DNA of 64,000 bases, from the NCBI RefSeq assembly GCF_004363075.1, contig NZ_SNYN01000005.1, forward strand, positions 1-64,000, in the 5' to 3' direction. Within the stretch, counting starts at the first letter, position 1, and each line of letters starts with the position of its first letter. Positions 16,223-26,270 of the stretch are shown one piece after another. The position numbers and the translations under genes were made by a program. This DNA is from Actinorugispora endophytica (GTDB taxonomy: Bacteria > Actinomycetota > Actinomycetes > Streptosporangiales > Streptosporangiaceae). The notes beneath the pieces are model-generated. The model saw nothing but the letters and a program-made list of their open reading frames with translations, had not been told where the DNA came from and did not search any database.

Positions 16223-16353
16223 GGTGTGGTCTCCGGGGTGAAGGGGGGAGCCGGGTCGGGCTGCCCGCGAGCATTCGCCAGGCGTGGCCGGTTGTCAAGT
16301 CCCATCCGCCCGATGTGTGCCTATATCGGTATCAGATGGGACAGTCCAGTGAC

Positions 16354-16369
16354 TGACCGCTATCGGTCA
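16354..16369. promoter_or_regulatory. Perfect palindrome TGACCG-N4-CGGTCA upstream of the peptidase gene
   Basis: Six-base arms around CTAT, 124 bp before the peptidase start, in a relatively AT-richer stretch. Candidate operator for an unknown regulator. Confidence 0.35.
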
Positions 16370-16493
16370 ATCCGACTGGGTTATGACTTTTGTCAGTTCC
16401 CCCGATCGTTTCGCCCTGCCTAGGGTCGGCACGTCATGTCGGTCAGCGCTCGCCCCGGGAGCGACCCTCCCGGACGGGCAGGGAAGGCGGAAC

Positions 16494-18110
16494 GTGATCA
16501 GAACCGATGGCATGAGACGGACCCGGACGGCCTGCGGCGCGCTCGGGACGACGCTGCTGCTGAGCGCGTTCGCGGTGGCGGCGGCGCCCGCGGCGGCGGC
16601 GGACGACGCGCCCGCCGGGGACGGCCTGGCGGAGTTCCACGGGCAGGACGTCGACTGGGCGCCCTGCCCCCAGGACGACGAGGGCGACGAGCTGCTCGAA
16701 GGGCTCGAGTGCGCGGACGTCGTGGTCCCCCTCGACTACGGCGATCCCGGCGGCGACCGGATCCGGATCGCGCTGAGCCGCAGCGTCGCGACCGATCCCG
16801 ACTCCAGGCGCGGCGCCATCCTGTTCAACCCCGGCGGCCCCGGCGGGGACGGGCTGTGGATGCCCTCCCTCTACGAGGGGCAGCCCATATCCGAGTCCTA
16901 CGACCTGATCGGCTTCGACCCCCGGGGGGTGGGCGACTCCACCCAGCTCAACTGCTCGGTCCCCGAGGGCTACGGCGAAGCCCTGCCGTCCCGGCCGACC
17001 GACGCGGAGCTCCGCCTCTTCACCCGGGAGGCCCGGGCCGTCGAAGAGGGCTGCGACCGCACGGCCGGAGCGATGCGGCCGCACGTCAACACCCCCAACA
17101 CGGCCCGCGACATGGACGTGGTCCGCGCGGTGCTGGGCGAGGAGAAGATCAACTACGTCGGATACTCCTACGGCACCTACCTCGGCGCGGTCTACGGAAC
17201 GCTCTTCCCCGAGCGGCTGAACCGCAGCGTGCTCGACTCGTCGGTGCACCCCGACCGCATCTGGCACGAGACCTGGCTGGCCATGTCGCCCGCCTACACC
17301 GAGAACGTGGAGCGCTTCGCCGACTGGGCGGCGGAGGAGGGGGCGGGCCTGGGCGACAGCCCGGAGGAGGTCCGCGCCGCGATCGAGGAGATCGCCGGGC
17401 GGCTGCACGAGGAGCCCGTCGAGGGCGTGGACCGCACGGTCTTCGACCAGTTCGTCGGGGTCCAGGGCCGGTACCAGAACGAGTGGGACCTGTTCGCGGA
17501 CATCCTGGTCACCCTGAGCGCGGGCGGAGGGGGTGAGTCCGTGGACGCGGCCCAGGCCGTGACGCTGTCGGTCGGCGGCGCCCGGGAGGAGCTCATGCCG
17601 GGCGTCTACTACGCCGTGGCCTGCGAGGCCGACTACCCCCAGAGGCTCGGCTCCTACTACCGCGACATGCGCGAGTACCGCGTGGACCACCCCTACGGCA
17701 CCGGCGTGTACACCGCCGCGCCCAGCAACTGCACGTTCCGCTCCTACCCCCTGCCCGAGCCTCCTGTCGAGATCGAACGGGACGGCTACCCCGCCGGGGT
17801 CGTCGTCCAGGCCGAGTACGACCCGCAGACCGTCTACGACGGCGGCCCCGCGATGGCGCGGCGGCTGCGCGACAGCCTGGTCATCGTGGAGGACGAGGGC
17901 GGACACGGCTTCTTCGGGATCCCCGGGTACGACTGCGTCACCGAGAAGGTCAACGACTACCTGATCAACGGCGTCCTGCCGGACAGCGCCTCCACGTGCG
18001 AGGGGCTGCCCCGGGCCGAGGCGGGCGAGCCGTCCGCGTTCACCCGTTCGGGCCTCGCCGACCGGATGCGCGACGCGCTCGACGACCGCCCCCGGAACCC
18101 GGCCGGGTAG
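16494..18110 (+). CDS. Secreted tripeptidyl aminopeptidase (alpha/beta hydrolase)
   Basis: 538 aa from GTG at 16494 (GGAAGG upstream; ATG at 16512 also possible). A signal peptide with Arg-rich start and Ala-rich core ends near AAAADDAP. The fold has an N-terminal core with the nucleophile elbow GYSYGTYLG (about 221), and a C-terminal TAP-like domain holding the Asp (QAEYDPQT) and His (EDEGGHGFF) of the triad. Streptomyces relatives SlpD/SlpE and Tap release tripeptides from extracellular proteins. Likely lipoprotein or secreted nutrient-scavenging enzyme; no neighbouring partner. Confidence 0.88.
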   Translation: MIRTDGMRRTRTACGALGTTLLLSAFAVAAAPAAAADDAPAGDGLAEFHGQDVDWAPCPQDDEGDELLEGLECADVVVPLDYGDPGGDRIRIALSRSVATDPDSRRGAILFNPGGPGGDGLWMPSLYEGQPISESYDLIGFDPRGVGDSTQLNCSVPEGYGEALPSRPTDAELRLFTREARAVEEGCDRTAGAMRPHVNTPNTARDMDVVRAVLGEEKINYVGYSYGTYLGAVYGTLFPERLNRSVLDSSVHPDRIWHETWLAMSPAYTENVERFADWAAEEGAGLGDSPEEVRAAIEEIAGRLHEEPVEGVDRTVFDQFVGVQGRYQNEWDLFADILVTLSAGGGGESVDAAQAVTLSVGGAREELMPGVYYAVACEADYPQRLGSYYRDMREYRVDHPYGTGVYTAAPSNCTFRSYPLPEPPVEIERDGYPAGVVVQAEYDPQTVYDGGPAMARRLRDSLVIVEDEGGHGFFGIPGYDCVTEKVNDYLINGVLPDSASTCEGLPRAEAGEPSAFTRSGLADRMRDALDDRPRNPAG

Positions 18111-18142
18111 CAGCCCGGGAGACCGCAACCGCGATGGTCTCG

Positions 18143-18187
18143 GCGCCGGTGTTCTGACGAGTCCGTTCTGAGGAACGCCGGCGTCAG
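18143..18187. repeat. Hairpin repeat, family C copy 2 (bidirectional terminator candidate)
   Basis: CGCCGGTGTTC and GGAACGCCGGCG pair across a loop with GACGAGTCCGTTCTG. The interior matches the copy at 11985-12034 apart from a few transitions. It lies between the convergent peptidase and SDR genes. Confidence 0.6.
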
Positions 18188-18218
18188 GACCGTCGACGAA
18201 GCTCCCGCACGCCGGACG

Positions 18219-19061
18219 TCACAGGGTGAAACCGCCCTCGCTGCTGACGACCTGGCCGGTGATCCAGCGGGCCTCGTCGGTGGCCAGCCAGGAGACGAGG
18301 CGCGCCGGGTCGTCCGGGAACCCGTACCGGCCGAACGGGAGCATCGGCATCAGCGGGTCCAGCGCGTCCCGGGTCAGGTAGCCCGTCTGCACCGGCCCGG
18401 GGTTGACCGTGTTGACGGTGATGTTCTGACGGGCCAGCTCCGAGGCGACGCTCGGGGTGATCGCCGCGAGCGCGCCCTTGGCCGCCGCGTAGCAGATCTC
18501 CCCCGGCATCGGGCCCCGCACCTGCCCGGAGGTCATGAACACCACGCGCCCGCCCTCGCGGCCGTCGTGTCGGGCGGCGAACTCCTTGGCCAGCAGCAGC
18601 GCGGAGCGGGTGTTCACGACCCAGTGCCCGTCGAGCATCGCCGCGTCGACCTCGGGGAGGCGGCCGTCCCCGCCGCTGCGCGCGTGGTTGGCCACGAGCA
18701 CGTCCACGCGGCCGAACTCGGCCGCCGCGGCGGCCACGACACGTCGCGGCGCGTCGGGGTCGGCCAGGTCCGCGCTGAGGCCCGACACCCGCGCGGCCGG
18801 GTCCGCGAGCGCCTCGCGCACCCCGTCCAGCACCGCCGCCACGTCGTCGGGGCCCCAGGGCTGCTCCTCGTCGTGCGGCCTGTAGTGGTGGCAGAACACG
18901 TTCGCGCCGTACGCGGCCAGCCGCCGCGCCACCGCGAACCCGATCCCCTCACGCCGGCTCACCCCGGTGACCAGCGCCGTCCGCCCGCGCAGCGGGAGCG
19001 GGTCGCGTGCCAGCCCGTCGACGGAGGGGTGCTCGACGGGGACCGGATCGTCTCGTTCCAT
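18219..19061 (-). CDS. SDR-family oxidoreductase
   Basis: About 280 aa. An N-terminal nucleotide-binding stretch TALVTGVSRREGIGFAVARRLA is a variant of TGxxxGIG. The active site is the Ser in VVFMTSGQ with YAAAK (Tyr-x3-Lys). The C-terminus ITGQVVSSEGGFTL is the normal SDR ending. The start is uncertain: ATG at 19061, 19073 or a GTG at 19097. No substrate can be assigned. Divergent from the phosphoketolase operon, which starts 143 bp away. Confidence 0.85.
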   Translation of the reverse strand: MERDDPVPVEHPSVDGLARDPLPLRGRTALVTGVSRREGIGFAVARRLAAYGANVFCHHYRPHDEEQPWGPDDVAAVLDGVREALADPAARVSGLSADLADPDAPRRVVAAAAAEFGRVDVLVANHARSGGDGRLPEVDAAMLDGHWVVNTRSALLLAKEFAARHDGREGGRVVFMTSGQVRGPMPGEICYAAAKGALAAITPSVASELARQNITVNTVNPGPVQTGYLTRDALDPLMPMLPFGRYGFPDDPARLVSWLATDEARWITGQVVSSEGGFTL

Positions 19062-19204
19062 GCCGGGAACCATCGCAGAGAGCCCCGGGACGCGCACCCC
19101 GTTTTCCGGGGCGGGGGCCGGGCCGTTCCCGACGAAGGTCCCGCGTGGGGTTCCCGCGACCCCGGGTAGGGGGCCGGTGTCACCCGTCGACGTGAAGGAG
19201 GGCC

Positions 19205-21589
19205 ATGGCGAGCACCGGGACCGGACCCGTCGTCTCCACGGGCGTGCTGAGCCCCGAGGAGCTGCGCGGGATCGACCTCTACTGGAGGGCCGCGAACTAC
19301 CTGTCCGTCGGGCAGATCTACCTGCTCGGCAACCCGCTGCTGCGCGAGCCGCTGGCGCCCGCGCAGATCAAGCCGAGGCTGCTCGGGCACTGGGGCACCA
19401 CGCCCGGCCTCAACCTCGTCCACGCCCACCTGAACCACCAGATCCGCCGGCGCGACACCGACGTCATGTGGATCGTCGGCCCCGGGCACGGCGGTCCGGC
19501 GGCCGTGGCGACGGCGTGGCTGGACGGCACCTACACCGAGACCTACCCCTCGGTCACCCGGGACGCCGACGGCATGGCCGCGCTGTTCCGGCGGTTCTCC
19601 TTCCCCGGCGGGGTGCCCAGCCACGTCGCGCCCGAGACGCCCGGCTCCATCCACGAGGGCGGTGAGCTCGGGTACGCCCTCTCGCACGCCTTCGGCGCGG
19701 CCTTCGACAACCCCGGCCTGGTGGTCGCGGCCGTCGTCGGCGACGGGGAGGCGGAGACCGGCCCGCTCGCCGGGAGCTGGCAGTCCGGCCGCTTCCTCGA
19801 CCCCGCGCGCGACGGCGCGGTCCTGCCGATCCTGCATCTCAACGGCTACAAGATCGCCGGTCCGACGGTCCTGGCCCGCATCCCCGAAGCCGACCTGCTG
19901 GCCCAGATGCGCGGCCACGGCTACGAGCCGCGCGTGGTCTCCGGGGACGACCCCGCGGCCGTGCACCAGGAGATGGCCGCGGCCCTGGGGGCCTGCCTGG
20001 ACGGGCTCGACGCGATCCAGGCCCGCGCCCGCGCCGGAGAGGAGGTCGCGGACGCGCGCTGGCCGATGATCGTCATGCGCACCCCCAAGGGCTGGACCGG
20101 CCCCGGCAGCGTGGACGGCGACCAGGTGGAGGGAACCTGGCGCTCCCACCAGGTGCCGCTGACCGGGGTCCGGGACGACCCCGGCCACCTGCGCCTGCTC
20201 CGGGAGTGGCTGGAGGGCTACCGGCCGGACGAGCTGTTCGACGCGGACGGCGTGCCCCGCCCGGAGACGGTCGCCGTCGTGCCCCGCCCGGAGCGCCGGA
20301 TCAGCGCCAACCCGCGCGCCAACGGCGGGCTGCTGCTCCGGGACCTCGTCCTGCCCGACATCCGCGACCACGCCGTGGAGGTGGCCGCCCCCGGGACCGC
20401 CACCTCGGAGGCGACCCGGGTCCTGGGCGGCTACCTGCGCGACGTCGTGGCCGCGAACCCGGACAACTTCCGGATCATGGGCCCCGACGAGACCCGGTCC
20501 AACCGGCTCGGCGCGGTCTTCGAGGCCACCGACCGCGCGTGGAGCACCGGCCGGCTGCCCACCGACCGGGAGCTCGCCCCGGACGGGCGGGTCATGGAGG
20601 TCCTCAGCGAGCACCTGTGCCAGGGCTGGCTGGAGGGGTACCTGCTGACGGGGCGGCACGGCCTGTTCAACTCCTACGAGGCGTTCGCGCACATCGTGGA
20701 CTCGATGCTGAACCAGCACGCCAAATGGCTCAAGGTCTCCCGGGGCCTGCCGTGGCGGCGCCCCGTCGCCTCCCTCAACTACCTGCTCAGCTCGCACGTG
20801 TGGCGCCAGGACCACAACGGGTTCAGCCACCAGGACCCCGGCTTCATCGACCACGTCGTCAACAAGAAGCCCGAGATCGTCCGGGTCTACCTGCCGCCGG
20901 ACGCCAACACGCTGCTGTCCGTCACGGACCACTGCCTGCGCTCGCGGGACTACGTCAACGTGGTCGTCGCGGGCAAGCAGCCCGGGCTCGACTACCTGCC
21001 GATGGACGAGGCGGTCGCCCACTGCGCCCGCGGCGCCGGGATCTGGGAGTGGGCCGGGACCGACGGCGGCGCCGACCCCGACGTGGTGCTCGCCTGCGCC
21101 GGGGACGTCCCCACCCTGGAGGCGCTGGCGGCGGCCGACCTGCTCCGGCGCCACCTGCCCGACCTCCGGGTGCGCCTGGTCAACGTCGTCGACCTGATGC
21201 GGCTGACCAACGAGGGCGAGCACCCGCACGGCATGAGCGACCGCCAGTACGACGCGCTGTTCACCCCCGACAAGCCGGTGGTCTTCGCCTTCCACGGCTA
21301 CCCGTGGCTCGTCCACCGGCTCACCTACCGCCGCACCGGCCACGCCAACCTGCACGTGCGCGGATACAAGGAGGAGGGCACCACGACCACCCCCTTCGAC
21401 ATGGTGATGCTCAACGACCTGGACCGCTTCCACCTGGTGATGGACGTCATCGACCGGGTGCCCGGACTGGGGGTCCGCGCCGCGGGACTGCGCCAGCGCA
21501 TGCTGGACGAGCGGCTGCGCTGCCGCGCCCACACCCGCGAGCACGGCGAGGACGCCCCCGACATCCGCGACTGGACCTGGGAGCGCTGA
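19205..21589 (+). CDS. xfp: Xylulose-5-phosphate/fructose-6-phosphate phosphoketolase
   Basis: 794 aa, the normal length for the family. It splits xylulose 5-phosphate or fructose 6-phosphate with phosphate into acetyl phosphate plus glyceraldehyde 3-phosphate or erythrose 4-phosphate, using thiamine diphosphate. GDGEAETGP (about 181-189) is the cofactor and Mg site, and [10 protein letters not shown] and SHQDPGF are further family blocks. GGAGG precedes the ATG. Acetate kinase starts 5 bp after the stop, so acetyl phosphate formed here can be turned directly into acetate and ATP. A phosphoketolase shunt in the cytoplasm is the evident pathway. Confidence 0.96.
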   Translation: MASTGTGPVVSTGVLSPEELRGIDLYWRAANYLSVGQIYLLGNPLLREPLAPAQIKPRLLGHWGTTPGLNLVHAHLNHQIRRRDTDVMWIVGPGHGGPAAVATAWLDGTYTETYPSVTRDADGMAALFRRFSFPGGVPSHVAPETPGSIHEGGELGYALSHAFGAAFDNPGLVVAAVVGDGEAETGPLAGSWQSGRFLDPARDGAVLPILHLNGYKIAGPTVLARIPEADLLAQMRGHGYEPRVVSGDDPAAVHQEMAAALGACLDGLDAIQARARAGEEVADARWPMIVMRTPKGWTGPGSVDGDQVEGTWRSHQVPLTGVRDDPGHLRLLREWLEGYRPDELFDADGVPRPETVAVVPRPERRISANPRANGGLLLRDLVLPDIRDHAVEVAAPGTATSEATRVLGGYLRDVVAANPDNFRIMGPDETRSNRLGAVFEATDRAWSTGRLPTDRELAPDGRVMEVLSEHLCQGWLEGYLLTGRHGLFNSYEAFAHIVDSMLNQHAKWLKVSRGLPWRRPVASLNYLLSSHVWRQDHNGFSHQDPGFIDHVVNKKPEIVRVYLPPDANTLLSVTDHCLRSRDYVNVVVAGKQPGLDYLPMDEAVAHCARGAGIWEWAGTDGGADPDVVLACAGDVPTLEALAAADLLRRHLPDLRVRLVNVVDLMRLTNEGEHPHGMSDRQYDALFTPDKPVVFAFHGYPWLVHRLTYRRTGHANLHVRGYKEEGTTTTPFDMVMLNDLDRFHLVMDVIDRVPGLGVRAAGLRQRMLDERLRCRAHTREHGEDAPDIRDWTWER

Positions 21590-21594
21590 GGCCG

Positions 21595-22683
21595 ATGCGC
21601 GTACTCGTGGTCAACACCGGGTCCACCAGCGTCAAGCTCCGGCTGCTGGGCCCGGACGACGAACTGCTGGAGCAGCGCGACATCGAGGCCACCGGGGAGG
21701 AGGCGCCCACCGGGGAGACGGCCCGCGCGCTGGCCGGGTTCGGGCCCTTCGACGCGGTCGGGCACCGCGTCGTCCACGGCGGGCCCCACCACGACGCGCC
21801 CGTGCGCGTCGACGACCGGGTCCTCGAACGGCTCCGCGCGCTCACCGAACTCGCCCCGCTGCACCAGCCCAGGGCGCTGGCGGGGATCGACATGCTGCGC
21901 GACCTGCTGCCCGACGTCCCGCAGGTGGCCTGCTTCGACACCGCGTTCCACAGCGCCCTGCCCCCCGCCGCCGCCACCTACGCGCTGCCCGCCGCCTGGC
22001 GCGCCCGCTTCGCGCCGCGCCGCTACGGCTTCCACGGGCTCTCGCACGCCTACGCGGCCCGCCGCGCGGGCGAGCTGACCGGGATCGACCCCGGCCGGGT
22101 CGTCACCGCGCACCTGGGCGCGGGGGCCTCCCTGGCCGCGGTGCGCGACGGCCTCTGCGCGGACACCACCATGGGCTTCACCCCGATGGAGGGGCTGGTG
22201 ATGGCGACCCGGGGCGGCGACATCGACCCGGGGCTGGTCCTGTGGCTGCTGGGAGAGGGGCGCCTGGGGTACGACGAGCTCAGGGACGGGCTGGAGCACC
22301 GCAGCGGGCTGGCCGGGCTGGCGGGCACCGGCGACATGCGCGAGGTCGTCGCGCGCGTCGGGGCGGGCGACGCCGACGCGCGACTGGCGCTGGACGTCTA
22401 CCTGCACCGCCTGCGCGCCGGGATCGCCGCGATGGCCGCGGCCCTGGGCGGCCTGGACACCCTCGTCTTCACCGGGGGCGTCGGCGAGCACAACGCCCTG
22501 GTGCGCTCGCGCGCCGTCGAGGGGCTGGCCTTCCTGGGCGTCCGCCTGGACGAGGCGGCCAACGCGGAGGCCCGGCCCGACGCCGACGTCACCGCCGAGG
22601 GCGCGCGGGCGCGCGTCCTCGTCCTGGCCGCCCGCGAGGACCTCCGGATCGCGGAGGAGGTGCGCGCGGTCCTGGGAGCGTGA
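21595..22683 (+). CDS. ackA: Acetate kinase
   Basis: 362 aa, slightly shorter than the usual 390-400. It opens with VLVVNTGSTSVKLRL (phosphate-binding), has HRVVHGG, the catalytic-loop HLGAGASLAAV, MATRGGDIDPG and a C-terminal VFTGGVGEHN. It converts acetyl phosphate and ADP to acetate and ATP, reversibly. It begins 5 bp after the phosphoketolase stop, an operon known from many actinobacteria and lactic acid bacteria. Confidence 0.95.
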   Translation: MRVLVVNTGSTSVKLRLLGPDDELLEQRDIEATGEEAPTGETARALAGFGPFDAVGHRVVHGGPHHDAPVRVDDRVLERLRALTELAPLHQPRALAGIDMLRDLLPDVPQVACFDTAFHSALPPAAATYALPAAWRARFAPRRYGFHGLSHAYAARRAGELTGIDPGRVVTAHLGAGASLAAVRDGLCADTTMGFTPMEGLVMATRGGDIDPGLVLWLLGEGRLGYDELRDGLEHRSGLAGLAGTGDMREVVARVGAGDADARLALDVYLHRLRAGIAAMAAALGGLDTLVFTGGVGEHNALVRSRAVEGLAFLGVRLDEAANAEARPDADVTAEGARARVLVLAAREDLRIAEEVRAVLGA

Positions 22684-22796
22684 CCCGGGGGCGGCCCCGG
22701 GGACGCGTCGCGGGATGATGGGACGCCGAACGTCCGGTGCGGCGACGGGCCCGGGGACGGGCGGCACCGGTTCCGACCGTTTTGGAGGAGGCGCGG

Positions 22797-23573
22797 ATGT
22801 CCCAGGCCGGGAGAGAACCGAAGGTGGCCGTGGTCACCGGGGCCAGCAGCGGCATCGGCGCCGCCACCGCCCGGGGGCTCGCCGAGGCGGGCTACCGGGT
22901 GGTGCTGGCGGCCCGCAGGAAGGACCGGATCGCGGAGCTCGAACGGGAGCTGGTCGAGCGGGGGCTCGACGCGCGGGCGCACGCGCTGGACGTCACCGAC
23001 GCGGACGCGGTCCGGGAGTTCGCCGCCTCCCTGGAGCGGGTGGACGTGCTGGTGAACAACGCCGGGGGCGCGGTCGGGGGCGACACGGTGGAGGCGGGCG
23101 ACCCCGCCGACTGGCAGGCGATGTACGACGTCAACGTGCTGGGGGTGCTGCGCGTGACGCAGGCGCTGCTGCCCGGCCTGCGCGCGTCCGGGGACGGGAC
23201 CGTCCTCGTGCTCTCCTCCACCGCCGGGTTCACCCCCTACGAGGGCGGCGGCGGGTACGTCGCGGCCAAGCACGGCGCGCACGTGATCGCCGCGACGCTG
23301 CGGCTGGAGCTGTGCGGCGAGCCCGTCCGGGTGATCGAGATCGCCCCCGGCATGGTCCGCACCGAGGAGTTCTCGCTCAACCGCTTCCACGGCGACGCGG
23401 ACCGGGCGGCGGCCGTGTACGAGGGCGTGGCCGAACCGCTCACCGCCGAGGACGTGGCCGACACCGTGGTCTGGTCCGTGACCAGGCCCTCCCACGTCAA
23501 CATCGACCTCCTGGTGGTGCGCCCCCGCGCCCAGGCCGCCCAGCACAAGGTCCACCGCGAGCCCCGGGCCTGA
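22797..23573 (+). CDS. SDR-family NAD(P)-dependent oxidoreductase
   Basis: 258 aa from ATG at 22797, with GGAGGAGG upstream. VVTGASSGIG (about 12-21) binds the dinucleotide, NNAGG is the structural motif, and Ser in SSTAGF plus YVAAK form the active site. It resembles the YdfG-like group acting on serine/3-hydroxy acids, but the substrate cannot be told from sequence. It is 113 bp after ackA and probably has its own promoter. Confidence 0.9.
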   Translation: MSQAGREPKVAVVTGASSGIGAATARGLAEAGYRVVLAARRKDRIAELERELVERGLDARAHALDVTDADAVREFAASLERVDVLVNNAGGAVGGDTVEAGDPADWQAMYDVNVLGVLRVTQALLPGLRASGDGTVLVLSSTAGFTPYEGGGGYVAAKHGAHVIAATLRLELCGEPVRVIEIAPGMVRTEEFSLNRFHGDADRAAAVYEGVAEPLTAEDVADTVVWSVTRPSHVNIDLLVVRPRAQAAQHKVHREPRA

Positions 23574-23675
23574 CCGCCGGTCCCGGCCTCTCCGGGGCCC
23601 CAGGCGCGGCCGGAACCCCGGAACGGCCGGGACCGGTGACGGGAAAGCGGACGGGAACCGGCCGCAATAGCGGGC

Positions 23676-24782
23676 ATGATCGCGGTCATGGGAAACCACA
23701 CCGTGCTCGGACGCAGGGCCCTCAACCGGGCCACCCTCGACCGTCAGCTGCTGCTGCGCCGCTCGGGGCTGTCCGTCCCCCGGGCACTGGAGCACCTGGT
23801 CGGCCTCCAGGCCCAGACCCCGCACACGTGGTACATCGGGCTGTGGAGCAGGCTGGCGGACTACGACCCCCACGCCACCGGGCGGCTGCTGACCGACCGG
23901 GGCGCGGTGCGGACGGCGCTGATGCGCTCGACCATCCACATGGTCACCGCGGCCGACGCCCTGCGGCTGCGACCGGTCCTGGGGCCGGTGATCGAGCGCG
24001 GGCTGACCGGTCCGGACCTCGGCGCCCTGGCCGAGGCGGGCCGGGCGCTGGTCGAGGAGAGGCCGCTGACCTTCAAGGAGCTGGGCCGCGCGCTCGCCGA
24101 GCGGTGGCCGGACGGCGACCCCGCCGCCATGACCCAGGCGGTCCGCGCGCTGGTGCCGCTGGCGCAGGTCCCGCCGCGCGGGGTGTGGGGCCGGAGCGGG
24201 AGCGTCGCCCACACGTCGGTGGAGGCGTGGCTCGGGCGGCCGGTGGACGCCGCCGCCACGCGCGAGGAGCTGGTCCTGCGCTATCTGGCCGCGTTCGGTC
24301 CCGCCACGGTCCGCGACGCGCAGACCTGGAGCGGGCTGACCCGGCTGGCGGAGGTCTTCGACGGGCTCCGGCCCCGGCTCGCGGTCTTCCGCGACGAGGA
24401 CGGGCGCGAGCTGTTCGACCTGCCCGACGCGCCCCGCCCCGACCCGGACACGCCCGCGCCGGCGCGCTTCCTGTACGACTTCGACAACCTGCTGCGCTCG
24501 CACGCGGACCGCCGCCGCGTCATGACCGTGGACTTCGCCGACCAGGGCTTCGAGATCAGGAACGGCCAGCCGCCGCACGCGGTGCTCGTCGACGGCGTCG
24601 TCGCCGCGACATGGAAGGCGGCCGCCGCGCGCGGGACGGCGGCACTGACCGTCCGCCCGTTCCGCGCGCTGACGACCGCGGAGAAGGAGGAGCTGCACGC
24701 CGAGGGCGCCCGCCTGCTGGCCTTCCTCGAACCGGGAGCCGGGACCCGGGACGTGGTGTTCGAGACGCCCCGGCCGGGCTGA
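23676..24782 (+). CDS. Winged-helix DNA-binding protein, AlkZ/YcaQ-like DNA glycosylase family
   Basis: About 363-368 aa (ATG at 23676 or 23691). HTH_42 family with the segment HLVGLQAQTPHTWYIGLWSRL, where Q45-A-Q47 corresponds to the Q-x-Q catalytic motif of AlkZ and E. coli YcaQ. Those enzymes remove bulky or crosslinked alkylated bases, such as azinomycin crosslinks. RSTIHMVTAADAL and the C-terminal RVMTVDFADQGFEI fit the same family. A repair role is inferred from the motif and from Tag and AlkB lying within 4 kb. Some family members with this motif remain uncharacterised. Confidence 0.75.
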   Translation: MIAVMGNHTVLGRRALNRATLDRQLLLRRSGLSVPRALEHLVGLQAQTPHTWYIGLWSRLADYDPHATGRLLTDRGAVRTALMRSTIHMVTAADALRLRPVLGPVIERGLTGPDLGALAEAGRALVEERPLTFKELGRALAERWPDGDPAAMTQAVRALVPLAQVPPRGVWGRSGSVAHTSVEAWLGRPVDAAATREELVLRYLAAFGPATVRDAQTWSGLTRLAEVFDGLRPRLAVFRDEDGRELFDLPDAPRPDPDTPAPARFLYDFDNLLRSHADRRRVMTVDFADQGFEIRNGQPPHAVLVDGVVAATWKAAAARGTAALTVRPFRALTTAEKEELHAEGARLLAFLEPGAGTRDVVFETPRPG

Positions 24783-24800
24783 CCCTCGGAGTGCCCCTCC

Positions 24801-25280
24801 TCAGAGCGCGTGCTCTCCCCGGGACTCCTGCCGTCCCCGGGTTCCCTGCTTCGGGGCGCGCAGCCCCTCCTGGGCGTCGGCGCGGCCCGACGCGTAGGAC
24901 GGCTCGGGCTCGGACGACCAGCCGACGGTCAGACCGTAGATGACCAGCAGGTCGATGGCGATGACCGCCAGGGACCACCACGGGTAGGCGGCGATGAAGG
25001 CCAGCTGGGTGATGGCGTTGACGGCGGCGAACACGATGCCGAGGACGCGCGCCCAGTTCTGCCTGCTGGCCAGGGAGAACCCCGTGGCCAGGAGGAGCAG
25101 CCCCCACACCACCAGGCCGATGCCCCACAGGGTGAAGCCGAAGAAGAGGACGTCGCCTTCCGCTGCGAGGAGGTAGGTGGGCATGAACATGGTGATGACG
25201 CCCTGGATGAGGTTGATCGCGCCCACCATCAGCAGCATGGTCGCCGCGAAGATCACCCATCCGTTCTGAGTGCGGTTCAT
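24801..25280 (-). CDS. DUF7144-type four-helix membrane protein
   Basis: 159 aa. Four hydrophobic spans (about 8-34, 45-66, 76-96 and 100-121) and the opening NGWVIFAATMLLMVGAINLIQG are typical of a small actinobacterial membrane family. The cytoplasmic tail is polar. It is convergent with the AlkZ-like gene. No function is known. Confidence 0.75.
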   Translation of the reverse strand: MNRTQNGWVIFAATMLLMVGAINLIQGVITMFMPTYLLAAEGDVLFFGFTLWGIGLVVWGLLLLATGFSLASRQNWARVLGIVFAAVNAITQLAFIAAYPWWSLAVIAIDLLVIYGLTVGWSSEPEPSYASGRADAQEGLRAPKQGTRGRQESRGEHAL

Positions 25281-25524
25281 TGTCGTCCCTTCCCATCACG
25301 GCCTTGACGGCACCGGGAACCGGTGGCGGCCGCGTCTTCCGGCCGTCACCGCCGGCGTCGGGAACGGGTGGAACGGGATCCGAGGCCCCGGGGTCCCCCG
25401 CTCCTGTTGGGAGCCTCCCCCGGGCCGGGGAGAGGGTTCGTCCCGAAAGGGCAACGAGTTCGCAAAACACGCCTGTCCGGCGCGGCCCGGCCGGGCCGCG
25501 CCGGAGGGTGCCGGTCAGTGCCGG

Positions 25525-26091
25525 TCAGGCGTGCCGGCCGGTCAGGGCGTCGCGCATCCGGTCGACCAGTCCGGCCCCGGGGTCGAGCAGGCGGTTCAGG
25601 GGCGGGGTGTCGGGGGCGCCGGGGTGCGGCCGGGTCGGCGCCTTCCGCTTGGCCTGCATGACCTTCTCCCCCAGCTGCTGGAGCTCCTGCGGGGTGCACG
25701 CCTCGCGCAGCCGCGGCAGCAGGTCCGCCTCCTCGTCCTGGATGTGGTGGCGGATGTCGGCCATCAGCGTCCGCAGGAGCGCCTCGAACCGGGGCTCGGA
25801 GGGGTCGAGGCCGTCCAGCTCCTTCATCACGCGCTCGGCCTCGGCGTGCTCCTCGAGCTCGTGGTCGGCGATCCGGTCGCCGTCGGGCAGCATCCTGCGC
25901 GCCGCCGGGTACATGTGCTGCTCCTCGGCGACCGAGTGGCGGACCAGCTCGGCGATCACGTGGTCCACGAGCTTCTTGCGGTGGTCGGGCGCCATCGAGC
26001 CCGTCTCCAGCTCGGTGAAGACCCGCTCGACGTCGCGGTGGTCGGAGATGATCACGTCGATGAGGTCCGGGTTCTGCTTGGGCACGGTCAT
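25525..26091 (-). CDS. Hemerythrin HHE-domain protein
   Basis: 188 aa from ATG at 26091. A four-helix bundle with metal ligands is visible in DVIISDHRDVERVF, HSVAEEQHMYP, HELEEHAEAERVM and RHHIQDEEADLLPRL, giving the His/Glu set of a di-iron hemerythrin-like site. The last 50 residues are a basic, Pro-rich tail. Such proteins sense or buffer oxygen, iron or nitric oxide; which one is not clear here. Stands alone. Confidence 0.88.
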   Translation of the reverse strand: MTVPKQNPDLIDVIISDHRDVERVFTELETGSMAPDHRKKLVDHVIAELVRHSVAEEQHMYPAARRMLPDGDRIADHELEEHAEAERVMKELDGLDPSEPRFEALLRTLMADIRHHIQDEEADLLPRLREACTPQELQQLGEKVMQAKRKAPTRPHPGAPDTPPLNRLLDPGAGLVDRMRDALTGRHA

Positions 26092-26270
26092 TGTCTCTCC
26101 CAGGTCCGTACTCGCCAGGTCAGCGGGTACGACTGCCCCCGGACGCGGACGGCGAACCCGGGAGTTCACCCGGAATCCGTCTGGAATCGGCAGCGGAGGA
26201 GGGGGAAAGGCCGCATACCGGCCTTTTCCGCGTCGAAACCACGGCCTGCGGAGGAGGGCGAGAGCCGGGG

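Noticed and set aside
18959..21544. 861-residue open frame on the minus strand opposite phosphoketolase
   Set aside because: It exactly mirrors the GC-rich third positions of the phosphoketolase gene, runs through the SDR gene, and has low-complexity composition; a shadow frame.
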